Assembly (NCBI RefSeq): GCF_000687475.1
Contig: NC_057316.1
Span: 930,001-994,000, forward strand
Length of the DNA stretch: 64,000 nucleotides
Direction: 5' to 3'
From: Ustilaginoidea virens
Taxonomy: Eukaryota > Ascomycota > Sordariomycetes > Hypocreales > Clavicipitaceae
Position numbers and translations under genes: made by a program
Shown here: positions 24,080 to 34,411 of the stretch, in pieces
How positions within the stretch are numbered: position 1 is the stretch's first letter
Layout of the letters: each line of letters begins with the position of its first letter
The notes under the pieces: generated by a model
The model's input: the letters and a program-made list of their open reading frames with translations, nothing else
Told to the model about the DNA's origin: nothing
Database searches by the model: none

Positions 24080-25392
24080 TAGAAGGAAAAATAGGCTGTC
24101 TCATTAGGTATAAGACTTAGAGTATTATAATTCCCTAGTACGAAGGAATCAATAGTCTTTTCCTTTTTATCGGTCTTTTATAGGGTATCTGCTTTATTAA
24201 CTGAATCTTTTTTTTCTTTATTCTTCTTCTTATTTTCCGGCTTGCCTTATATGGCTGAAAAAGACCCTTATTGTTGGGTAGAAGAAGACCCCTGTTTCTT
24301 TTTAATAGCATTAGTGGTAGTGTTTTTACTACCCTTGCTAGTATTGTTACTAGCTGGCTTGCTACTATTGTTAGTATTAGTAGCGGCACCTTTAACCTTT
24401 GCGAGGTGGGTGGTAGCCCTTACTACTAATGATCCTTTAATACATTATTCTTCCAGTAAATCAACTATATAAAATTGCAGGTTAATATTTAATGTATTTC
24501 CCTGAGTATAGGCGATTCTCATTATTATGCGGTGCCGTTCTGCCCATTGAAAAAAGATCCCTTCTATAGTATGTAAATACTGGCTGATTTGGTCGAAAGG
24601 TTGTATATAGGAGCCTAAAATTTGCAGCCTAGATAGGTAGCTATTAAAGGAGGCGTTGAAAGATTCTAGGGTACCCTTATAGCCTGTAAAATTTAGTTGA
24701 TGGAAGGCAGGGTATAGGTGGGTCTGCTATACGTCTGATGAGTAAGAATACTATTTGGTGAGTAACGTAAAGGCTGACTCTAGGTTAGTGCACTAGTTGA
24801 TAGCGGCAGCTAGTCCTTCTATGCAACTATTCTTGATAAGTAATAGTAAAAGTGCTTGCTCTGAGTCATTAAATTTGCTAGCAATAGAAGGATCTTCGAT
24901 AAATTTGGCGATATTGAGTGCCCTAAGTTGAATCATAAGGGCCTGTTTCCATTAGTCGAAGTTAGATGCCCCCCTTAGCTTTTGGGATTCCTGGAATCCG
25001 TTGGCTGTTTTGGCTAGTTCCTTGATAGCTATAGCGCTGACTTGGCTGCTAATGCTGGATGGGACCGGCAGGGGTTGCTGCTAGGCTTTGGGTAGTAATA
25101 GTGGGTTATTTCCTTTGCCTATAGGGGTTTGGAAGGTATCCACATCCATTATATCCTAGGATAGTGGGCTAGCAGCAGGCTTGATTAGTCTGTCTACTAA
25201 GGTGCCCACCTTATCAGCCAAAAAATCGATTTTAGAGTTCATTCGATTAAATTTATAACTAAATTCTTTTCTCATTTCCTATTAGTCTTCCCTGAGCTGG
25301 GCAATTTCCTGGTCATTATCAGATTCTTCTACCTCTGCCGTATCAGGGACTTAGTAGCCTAGGTTATTAGTAGGAATATTCTGACTGGCCAT
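24080..25392 (-). pseudogene. B copy 2 gag, the best preserved gag in the window
   Basis: ATG at 25392 (MASQNIPTNN), long near-open stretches with isolated TAG/TAA. Blocks: KFNRMNSKIDFLADKVGTL, KQALMIQLRALNIAKF, SYLSRLQILGSYIQPFDQ, then a Ser/Asn/Lys-rich tail. The segment 24670-25300 keeps many TGG and TGA words that are TAG or TAA in copy 1. Confidence 0.85.
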
Positions 25393-25544
25393 TATAGGAA
25401 GAGAAAAGGTGCCGGAAAGTCTTAAAAATGCAAAGAAAATTAAGACTGAAAATCTAGATAAAACTAGAAGAAAGTTGCGTTAAGGAATAACCTTAGAAAA
25501 TCCTAAGTTAGCGTAAAAAAAAGTCTTAAGCTGGAAGCCTTGAG

Positions 25545-25561
25545 ACACCGGGCTCATAACC
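25545..25561 (-). promoter_or_regulatory. Primer-binding site of element B
   Basis: Next to the 5' LTR, read on the element strand: GGTTATGAGCCCGGTGTC. A tRNA-primed site directly after the LTR is standard for the family. The equivalent site at 18801-18817 is the same with one CpA to TpA change. Confidence 0.75.
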
Positions 25562-26314
25562 TGTTGCAAAATGGTGATTCAGAACACTATTGGAAATATA
25601 CTGGATACCGACAGTGGCGTACAAGGCGTTGCAGAATAAAACAAAGAGCTAGTTAAAGATTTAAAGCGCACACACGGGGTTGACCAGAGCAAAGATATCA
25701 GGGAAATCTAATTCTAATTGTTAGTGACTATTCTAGCTAGAAAGAGGGAATTTTGGGCATATTTCTACCATCTTGAAAAAGTGGTTGAAAATAATGAAAA
25801 ACCGCAAAAATAGCGAAAAACCCGACGAAAAGTCGGTCTGCCCAACCGTGCCCAGTCTGTGCCCAATATCCTACCCAGTGCACACCCAACCAAGCCCAGT
25901 GGCTTATAGCGGTGTGCCGGATGCCCTATAACAGCCTGCCGTACGGGCCGGAAGCCCTATATCGGTCTGCCGTACGGGCCGGAAGCCCTATACCGGTGTG
26001 CCGTAAAGGCGCGGTGTAGCGGGTGACTGTATATAGAAGGCCGAAAGTGCTGATTTGCCTATTTGCTAATCCCGTAGAAATGCGCCGCCTGTTGTGGGCC
26101 CTGTGGCCCACTGTGACCGGCCGCTGTGGCCGGATGTGGGTCGCTGTACCGGTGCCGTGACCGGCGCTGTGGCCCACTGTAATCGGCGTTGTGGGGCGCT
26201 GTGCCCCACCATAGCGCCTGGTATAGCCACCGCGATATCTCAACGCAGAAACGTCGTTTCGTATGGTGGCGAGACCAGTACCAAAATACAGCTAAAAAGG
26301 CGCTGATTTCAACA
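25562..26314 (-). repeat. Element B LTR 3 (5' LTR, 753 bp)
   Basis: Starts TGTTGCAAAATGG and ends TTTCAACA with both termini intact. Five bases longer than LTR 1 and LTR 2 because of a short duplication at about 26254-26260 (ACGTCGTTTCGTATGG against ACGTCGTATGG). Confidence 0.92.
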
Positions 26315-26319
26315 GCCCT
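26315..26319. repeat. Target-site duplication GCCCT (right)
   Basis: Follows the LTR 3 end and restarts the A1 reverse transcriptase frame. Confidence 0.9.
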
Positions 26320-27060
26320 ATTACTACAACACTCTCACGGCTTATTCCTCTAGATATATAATATCACACAGGCTTATATATAGTTATCTACCACCCTCAA
26401 CAGATCGATTATCGCTAAGCTACCTAAGCAGATAGCGCATTAATACCCCAATAATACGATTATAGAAGTAGTAAAGCCACTATACGGAATAGCTAAGGCA
26501 GGCACCTACTGGTGGGCGATATACTTCTGGCACTATCGTAAGAAGTTAGGCATGACTATATCCACCTATGACCCTTATTTGCTGATATCTACTGGCACTG
26601 ACCGTACTAGCGATACTAACCATACTGATATTCCTAATTATACTAGCGATACTAGCATATGCTTTGGTATCGTAGGTATATAGACTAACGATACCCTCGG
26701 CCTAAGTAACGATGCCTTCTTCTAATGGGAAGAATTAGAGCTTACTAAAGCAGGCTTTAACGCTAAGCCTAAGACGAGGCTATCGCTAACTATACCCCTA
26801 ATATTCAACGGATGCATATTAATAGCCAATAGTAATAGTATAACCTTATGCCAGAAAGGTTAAAGTAAGAAGATTACGACTATTAATAAGAATACGCCTA
26901 TAGCCTAGCGTAATTATATCGAATAATACGCTCGTAGCGCTTATATGGCTACGGTCTGCTAGCCTGAGGCCTCCTTTAACCTATCTATCGCAGTATAATA
27001 CTAGCAACCTGACCCTAAAGATATCGCAAAGTTGAACAAGCGCCTTTAATGGCAGCGCGA
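26315..27060 (+). pseudogene. A1 reverse transcriptase, 3' part
   Basis: Resumes with AYI-SS then IIAKLPKQIAH, VVKPLYGIAKAGTYWW and LTKAGFNAKPKTRL. The catalytic site that reads MQTDDT in A4 is I-stop-TNDT here, so both Gln and the first Asp are lost. Continues into QPDPKDIAKLNKRLQWQ. Confidence 0.82.
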
Positions 27061-27620
27061 TAACTAGGATCGTGGCTTACGGTATATTAATCTAGCCCTT
27101 GCTATAGCCAAACTCTTTGTATTTATTAACGGATCCTTTGCTAATAATAAAGATTTAAGCTCCTAGATTGGTTATATAATTATGCTAGGGAACGAGATAG
27201 ATATAGTAGATAATGCTTTTAACCTGATAGGTAATATTATTACTTATAGCTCTATAAAGAGTAAGCGTATAATATGCAGCGCACTCGCTTCGGAGCTATA
27301 TAGTATAGTATAAAGGGTCGATATCGCATATGCGATAGGCACGAACCTCAATATAATTACTAGCAGGCTAGGACTACTAAAGATTCCTACGGTAGTATAC
27401 ATAGATTCTTTTTCGTTATATAAATGCCTTATCAAGCTAGGCACTACAAAAGAGAAGAGGCTTATAATAGATATTATAGCCTTACGATAGTCATATAAGC
27501 GCCGGGAAATCTATGAGATTCGCTAGATCAACGGGAATAATAACCTTGCCGATGTAATAACTAAGGGAACGCCGAATAAAGCCTTTAAGACCTTTATCGA
27601 CTATAATCAGGCTATTATAC
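27061..27620 (+). pseudogene. A1 RNase H
   Basis: Frame AIAKLFVFINGSFANNKDL, IIMLGNEIDIV, SALASELYSIV and GNNNLADVITKGTPNKA. The catalytic Asp of FIDGS is Asn. RNase H would remove the RNA strand during cDNA synthesis. Confidence 0.82.
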
Positions 27621-27639
27621 GTATTAAAGGGTGGGTAAA

Positions 27640-27940
27640 GAGGCCGGTTAATGTCTGACTACATTTGGAAGGTATTAGTGATATTATGGGTGGCAAGTGT
27701 GTGGATTTTCCTATATTCAATGTTGTATTGTTTTACTGCGTTTACTACTGCCCCTTTTTGCCCCTTTGTTTTGGCTGCGATATTCAATATACCGACTGTA
27801 CGGTATAATGCCGGCCGCGCGGCGCGATAATGTTATTGCCGGCACAACCTGCCGAGACCGCGCCGCATTTTTCTTTCTATATATGCGCCTTATATCCTAG
27901 CGATTCCGATATTTACTTCTATAAAGAGAGAAGCTGCTAG
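27640..27940 (+). other. A1 3' untranslated region with CpG-rich island and polypurine tract
   Basis: Contains the CpG-rich GCCGGCCGCGCGGCGCG block near 27813, left nearly intact by RIP because it lacks CpA. It ends with the purine run AAAGAGAGAAGC (27923-27934) just before the LTR. That run sits inside an inverted repeat, GATTCCGATA at 27902-27911 with TATCGGAATC at 27941-27950. Confidence 0.7.
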
Positions 27941-28290
27941 TATCGGAATCGCTATCGCAAGGTGCCTAATTGGGCACCAATTAGGCATATTGCGACGGAT
28001 GTGCCGCATACACCTGATGCATACGATATGGCTACTTTAGCCCCTTTTGCCCTTTTACCCCTAAGCCCAGTAGGGCACGCGGGCAGCCCGGCCCGACTGC
28101 GCTAATGCACGTAATAGCGGTATGCATAAAAAGGCTATATCGTGTAATTACCCTCTTTTGCTTCCTTTCTTTCCTTTTAGATAGTCAGTCATTAGTAAAG
28201 TTAATAAATCCTTTACTTAGTAACCTTACGGTATATAATACCACGCGCGCAACCCTATGTATAATTAGGTACCCCGAGTTTATATCAATA
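27941..28290 (+). repeat. Family A LTR shared by A1 (3') and A2 (5')
   Basis: 350 bp, TATCGGAATC start and TATCAATA end. It is preceded by an A 3' untranslated region and followed directly by an A leader, with no target-site duplication. A1 and A2 are therefore joined head to tail through a single LTR. Confidence 0.92.
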
Positions 28291-28679
28291 CTAATCAGTA
28301 GTGATAACCACTACTTACAGGATAATTACATCCCGTAAAGAACGGTGCATTATAGATTAGTAAGATATTAATTTCGAAGAGGCAGTTAAGCTTTCTTAGT
28401 TATACTAACTAGAGGAAGAATGATTTATAACCTCTCCTTCCCTTCGTCTATTACGAGGAAGAATAAAATACATTAAATATCACAATATTTAAAGATATCT
28501 TTAGTATTTAGGAAGAACGATTTATAACTTTTTCCTATTCTTTTTTTCTTTTACTACTATAGTAAAAGCCCCCTTAAATCTTGCACTCTTTGCAAGAGTG
28601 AATCTTATACTCCTTGCAATACATCCCCCCCCCCCCCCCCCCCCCTTCTTTAAACCCTTATCTCAATACTATAGCCTTA
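28291..28679 (+). other. A2 leader
   Basis: CTAATCAGTAGTGATAACCA hairpin region directly after the LTR, and a 21-base C run at 28625-28645. Confidence 0.7.
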
Positions 28680-31150
28680 TTATTATTAATATTATAAAAA
28701 CCATAAGAGCTACATAAGAGGATATAATGGTTTGCCTTACTCTTTAACGATAATTAGACTAACGCTATAGAGCCTATTGACCCTAATAATACTACAAATA
28801 TATAGCTATACAACCGTATCGCGTTCCTTATAGATACCTATAAGGAAAATACCCACCTAGATAATAATCTCTAGGAATAATTCTGCGAAGATTGTAGTAA
28901 GTGGAATAAGGCCCTATTCCGCTATATTAATGCTTAGGTTTTACGGCAATTCCGCTCAATATTATAGGAATGCGGCATATATATTAGAGTATCGGGTTCC
29001 CTAATAATACCAACCCTACTTAAATGCCTTTAATAATAATAAAATCCATAATGGCCTTAAGAGGAAGTAACCCGGCAACTTACTTATAGTATATTCCTAT
29101 CCTGGCTCAACCCTATTAGGGAAGCCTTACTACCTATCGGTAATACCGAGTAAGAGATATAAAGGCTTTAAAATACGCCCTTATATATACGCATAAGGCC
29201 CTTATTATTATTATTACGAGCCCCTATAATAGTTATACGAATACCCTTACTAAGGCTTACATTACGGCTCTTATAAGCCCTATTAACGCTAAGGAACTTT
29301 ATCATACTAATGGCACGATTATAGTTATAATAACCTATTGTCCCCCCCTCTATATCGAAAAAGCCTTTTAACCCTACCTCTACCGATAAAGAAAGGGGCC
29401 GGTCCTAATAACTAAAAGGGAAGATATATATTTATAATAAGCTGCTATTCGAAATAGGGGAGAGCTCCTATTATTAATAATAATATATAATGGCCGATAA
29501 TTACAGCCTATAAGACCGACCCGATTAAATATATCGCTCTAGGGATTATACCCCTAGCCGGGCTAGCTAAGGCGGCTATCTTAATGCCCCTTAAGGTCAT
29601 AATATACCTAATAGAGGTCGAATTATAGGCCCCGATAATATGCTTCCTTTAATAGAAGGCCCCGATGATAATAATACCCTCTAAGCTAATACTGCTAATA
29701 CCGCCTATAATACCAGATATTAGGCCTAAACGCCTTATCCAATAATGCTAAAAATAGGTATGGCACCTAGCCTTTCCCGTTAATATCGGCCTACCTAGGC
29801 TAATAAATAGACTATTTTAACGGGAGGACTAGTAAACCTAGACCGACCCGAGTTATAGGATAAACTAGCTAGAGATCCTGCTAGCCTACCGTAAGGCTAC
29901 TAGTAAGCTGTTTTAGAATACCCTCTAGAATACCCCTAAGGTTATACCTAAAAAGCCTATATAGAGGCTGGGTTTAATTAAGAAGATTATACCTAAACCG
30001 GGTTTAATAATATATCGAAGAAGATATCTAACCTCTTATATAGCTATTATATAGAGGATAGATATAGCAGAAAAATAGATGATTTCTTTATACTAAAGGT
30101 TATATCTTTTAAGAGTAAGTGCCGCCTACTAGGATTACCTAATAATATATTTGCTAGAGCCTTCTAAATTATACTTATTAGCGATATAGAGACTTATTAC
30201 TTTGATAATATTAAATATATTCGCGATACCCTTACTTTTGATGATATAGTCTGTAAAGTTAAGAGCTATTTTGAAAATGAGAGTATAAAGTAATTCTATT
30301 TGCACTATTGGAATAGAATAATGCTCTAATTAACTATCGCAAAATATCCCAATAAGTTAAAGCTAGAATGCCTTAATATCCTATTAGAAGAACTTTAATA
30401 TATACATCGTGGTCTTTTTCCCCCCTTTATAGCTAATATAGAGCTTTACCGATAAGTGCTTAACGCTATAAGGGATACCCCTAAGTGTAGCTAGGCACTA
30501 TATCGTTATGCCCCTATATTTGAAGGCCTTGCCGCTAACCTATGGCGATCCCTTTCTATCTATAAGACTACCTATATGACTTAATAGTATTATTTCCTTT
30601 AATAGCAACCCTAATAATATTAGGATGTTAAAGATATTAATGATAATATAGTATTATTTACTAACTATAGATATAGTCAATCCCGCCCTTAACGCCGATT
30701 CAGCCTATAATAGCAGTATCAATAGTAATAATAAAATCGCGCCTTTCTATTTAGGCCTTATTAAAGAAGATACTTCGTTTGCAATAAATTAGGGTATTAG
30801 TCATCTAATTATACTGATAAAGAGCAATAAGAATTAAAGGCATAATAGCTAAAGAACCGCTCTAATTGGACCGCCCCTAATAATAAGAAATTCTATATTT
30901 TCCTATAGGAATATAAAGGGACTGCCGACTAAGACTTTAATAATACCGATTTTAATGATATCATAGAAGATATTAAAGTAATAATGATAAGGGTTATAAA
31001 TTGGGATATAGAGGACGCTATCGCACTATAAATTATAGCCACTTAGTATTTCTTAGCCCCTACGTAAATAAAACTATTACCTTTTTTATCTATTGCAATA
31101 TTATAAGCCCTATAGGATGAATTATGCTGATATGCCTTCCTGTAAATTGA
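28680..31150 (+). pseudogene. A2 gag
   Basis: Colinear with A1 gag. Capsid-like block about 30000-30560 and zinc-knuckle-like block about 30770-30840. More TpA than A1 in many places (for example TATATAG for TACGTAG). Many stops. Confidence 0.75.
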
Positions 31151-31160
31151 CCTCTTCCGA

Positions 31161-31520
31161 ATGCCCTTACTATTATTAGACCGAAATTCTGCCTTTCTAG
31201 AAGAAGAACGCTATAGTGACTATACCTTCCGCGGAATCCTACTAGATACTAGCGCCTCTAGCCTATTAATAGTAGGCCTAGGTTAAGTAAAGGCCTTGAT
31301 AAGATTAATAAAGTCCCTAACTATCGAAGCGACTAATAAAAAGTATACGGTAAACTTTGGCGCTAGCTCTGCTATATCTTCCGGCATACTAAATATTCTG
31401 ATGATATTTGGCAATATCCCCTTCTATATCCTTAATAGCGGTATCCCCTTCTTTTATTCTATTACGGATATAGATAGGATAGGCATAAAGCTTAATAATA
31501 TCGATAACCTATTAATCTAA
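31161..31520 (+). pseudogene. A2 aspartic protease domain
   Basis: Same frame as A1 protease. Active site DTS instead of DTG. Open from MIRLIKSLTIEAT (31296) to the TAA at 31518. Confidence 0.8.
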
Positions 31521-31569
31521 GGGGATATTAAGGTCCCTATTATTAAGAAATAAGGATATCTATAGTAGA

Positions 31570-32590
31570 CTCTTAATACTACCGATACTATAGCCTTCTA
31601 TTTATCGTTATAAGAAATCCGTTAGCTATATCGTCGGTTCGGGCACCCCTCTATTAATAGACTTACTAAATTGCTTTAATAGGCTAGTTATAATAATATC
31701 GACTGCAATATTATCGAAAGGATCACCTATATATGCTATTAATGCTAAATAAATGCAAAAGCACCTAGCCGATTTAAATTCACGCTTAAGGATGATAATA
31801 TTAGCTAATTCAATTATAAGATTATTATTGATATCCTTTATATTAATAATCGGCCGGTATTATATATTGTGGATACTATAATAAGCTTCCAGGCAGCTAG
31901 ATTTCTTAATCTATAAAGGCAGAAGGCCTATAATGTTTGGAATGCCCTTAAGGAATACTGGATTGATACCTACCTTAGCCTACCGGATTAGATAGTCTAT
32001 AATACTAGACTAAACTTTACTTCTGCTAAATTCCATTATAATACCCGGCTTTTCTCTATTAATATAAATGAAATCCCTATCGAAGCTTACTATAGCATTA
32101 GTAAAGTCGAGAGATACTACGCCCCATTACGTAAAGCCTATACCATTATTAATAAAGAAGTAGGCGACCTATTAATAAGGGAATAGAAACTATAGCTAGC
32201 TATTAAAGCTATTAATAATTCTGCTAGGCCTAACGGCCTTATACCTATATTATTAGTCTTTAGAGCGTATCCCCGATTTACGGATAACTTACCCCCTAGC
32301 CTATTAATATTACAATATGCTTTAATATTACGAAAGACTACTAATAAAGCTAGGAAATGCTTCGCTAAGCGATAGATTTATAATACCCTCGCCTAATAGA
32401 ACGGCCTAAATATATAGCCTATCTACCGACTACCCCTATAGTCCGACGTATAGATATAGAGAGAAAAGGGTGGATGGTATAGGCTATACCGGCTAATCAG
32501 CCTTAAAGGTGAGACCTATACTATATAGATGCTATATAGCCTTATTAAGTTCCGGTTAACGGTCGTCAAACCCTATAACTATAACCCCGA
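31570..32590 (+). pseudogene. A2 integrase
   Basis: HPSINRLTKLL zinc region near 31640, HIVD and SISKVERYY blocks further on. The second catalytic Asp is Asn (VYNTRLNF). His to Tyr in ERYH also fits RIP. Confidence 0.78.
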
Positions 32591-32819
32591 TATAGACGAT
32601 CCTAAAGATATCGTCTATACTAAAGGCCTAGCCCGTCCCGGCAGGATAGAAGTTAAGATACTAACTGCAGCCGTACCTCTAGCCGTAATAATACCTATAG
32701 CCGCGATATATCTATCGCTAGCCACTAGCCCTAATTAAGTCAGGCTAATATCACTATTACTACCGCTAGTATATATAATATCTAATATTATAATTAATGA
32801 AGACTAAAAAGAGGCTCTT

Positions 32820-33461
32820 ATTAATGCTATCGCTTTTAGTACTATTATCGATGCCTTTTTCCTAACCGCAAAAGAGTAAGCCGACTTATAGCTTGCTAGT
32901 TAATTATGCTGGGAAGGGAAGATTACAACCCCTAGAGCCCCTTTCGAATAGTCTAACTATATAGAGATAGAAGCATTATAAGCCTGCGATATATTCCGGT
33001 TTATTACCTTTAATATCGGTCAATATAGAGCCTAACGCTTATTTAACTTACGTATAGTACGAGAAATTAAAGGCAAAGGTATAGATACCCTATATGAGAA
33101 GTCTAGGCTTATTATATAAAGTCACAGTAATGATGAAAAGCAATTAATATTAATTTAGTCCCCTATAATCTAATAGGCTAGTCAATAGTTACTTATATTA
33201 TTGGCCCTATTACTATAATACTCTTACGGCTTATTCCTCTAGATATATAATATCACATAGGCTTATATACAGTTATCCACCACCCTTAATAGATCGATTA
33301 TCGCTAAGCTACCTAAGCAGATAGTGTATTAATACCCCGATAATACGATTATAGAAGTAGTAAAGCCACTATACGGAATAGCTAAGGTAGGCACCCACTA
33401 GTGGGCGATATACTTCTGGCACTATCGTGAGAAGTTGGGCATAACTATATCTACTTATGAC
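32820..33461 (+). pseudogene. A2 reverse transcriptase, 5' part, interrupted by A3
   Basis: Frame to VVKPLYGIAKVGTH and ISTYD, then the ATGAC target site. The other half begins at 40894. Confidence 0.82.
33457..33461. repeat. Target-site duplication ATGAC (left), pairs with 40894-40898
   Basis: CTACTTATGAC precedes TGTCGGAATC; the duplicate after the 3' LTR restores the RT frame TYDP at CTTATGACCCC. Confidence 0.93.
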
Positions 33462-33802
33462 TGTCGGAATCGCTGTCGCAAGGTGCCCAATTGGGCACAT
33501 TGCGACGGATGTGCCGCGCACACCCGATGCGCACGATATGGCCACTTTAGCCCCTTTTGCCCCTTTGCCCCTAAGCCCGGTAGGGCACGCGGGCAGTCCG
33601 GCCCGACCGCGCCGAAGCACATGACTACGGCACGCACAAAAAGGCCACATCGTGTAATTACTCTTTTGCTTCCTTTCTTTCCTCTTAATTAATCAGTTAT
33701 AATCAAAGAAGTAATCATACCTTTAACCGGTGACCTCACGGTACTTAATACCACGCGCGCAACCCTACGTACAACTGGGTACCCCTTGATGTGACACCAA
33801 CA
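33462..33802 (+). repeat. A3 5' LTR (341 bp)
   Basis: TGTCGGAATCGCTGTCGC start, single AATTGGGCAC unit instead of two, and ACACCAACA end. Both termini are unmutated. Confidence 0.93.
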
Positions 33803-33838
33803 CTAATCAGTGAAGTTGAAGTTCACTTCACAGATTAG
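33803..33838 (+). promoter_or_regulatory. A3 primer-binding-site hairpin
   Basis: Directly after the LTR: CTAATC (33803-33808) pairs with GATTAG (33833-33838), and GTGAAGT (33810-33816) pairs with ACTTCAC (33825-33831) around an 8-base loop. In the other subfamily the inner stem is AGTGGTG with CACCACT, so the pairing is kept with different bases. Role in priming is inference. Confidence 0.6.
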
Positions 33839-34411
33839 CTAAGACCAACAAGAAGAGGCGATTTAAAAAGATCGTGCTAATAAGGAACGTGATTTAGCCT
33901 AATTCAGTCGAAACGGCTTATATATTACGGACCAAGGGATAAATTGATTGTATCTAACCTTCCCTACTCGTCTATTACGAGGAATAATCGCCAAATATCA
34001 TACTGATTGATTGTGTCAGTCAGTAACGATCGCTAAATATCACGATATCTTTAGTTGTGACGGGAACTACAGAACGCCAAATCTATCGTGATACCATTAG
34101 CAGGCGCAAACGCAGGTTCTTACGCAAGCGACTCAGAGCCTCACAACGGTAAAGGACCTATTTACCGATATACAGTTAAATAAGCAATCGGAACGCCTAC
34201 AATATCCTGCCCGACTATTGCTTCCTTCCTTCTTTTCTTCCTTTACTAATTATAACCTTCTTTTCATCAATTACTTCCTTCCTTCCTTTATCAATTTACT
34301 ACCTTCCTTCATTAATTACTTCTTTTTCAATTACTTCCTTTCAATACCTACGCCAAACGCTCCCTATCTCTCTGCCTTTTCCACCTCATCCTTACCTCTA
34401 TTAACATCACA
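33839..34411 (+). other. A3 leader
   Basis: No ORF of interest. Pyrimidine-rich degenerate repeat at 34200-34335 (CTTCCTTCC units separated by ATTAATTA or ATCAATTA). Confidence 0.6.

Larger units (their letters stand above)
12074..26314 (-). mobile_element. Element B: tandem Ty1/copia dimer (LTR-internal-LTR-internal-LTR)
   Basis: Three LTRs start at 12074, 18818 and 25562, i.e. exactly 6744 bp apart, with two internal regions of 5996 bp each in the same minus orientation. One GCCCT duplication flanks the whole 14.2-kb unit and none lies at the middle LTR. The primer-binding site is at the right, the polypurine tract at the left, and gag is at the right of each unit. Confidence 0.92.

Noticed and set aside
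12074..26314. Element B duplication as a pure assembly artefact
   Set aside because: The two copies differ at many sites with a RIP-like spectrum and the three LTRs differ from each other, so they are not one sequence counted twice. Long reads would still be decisive.
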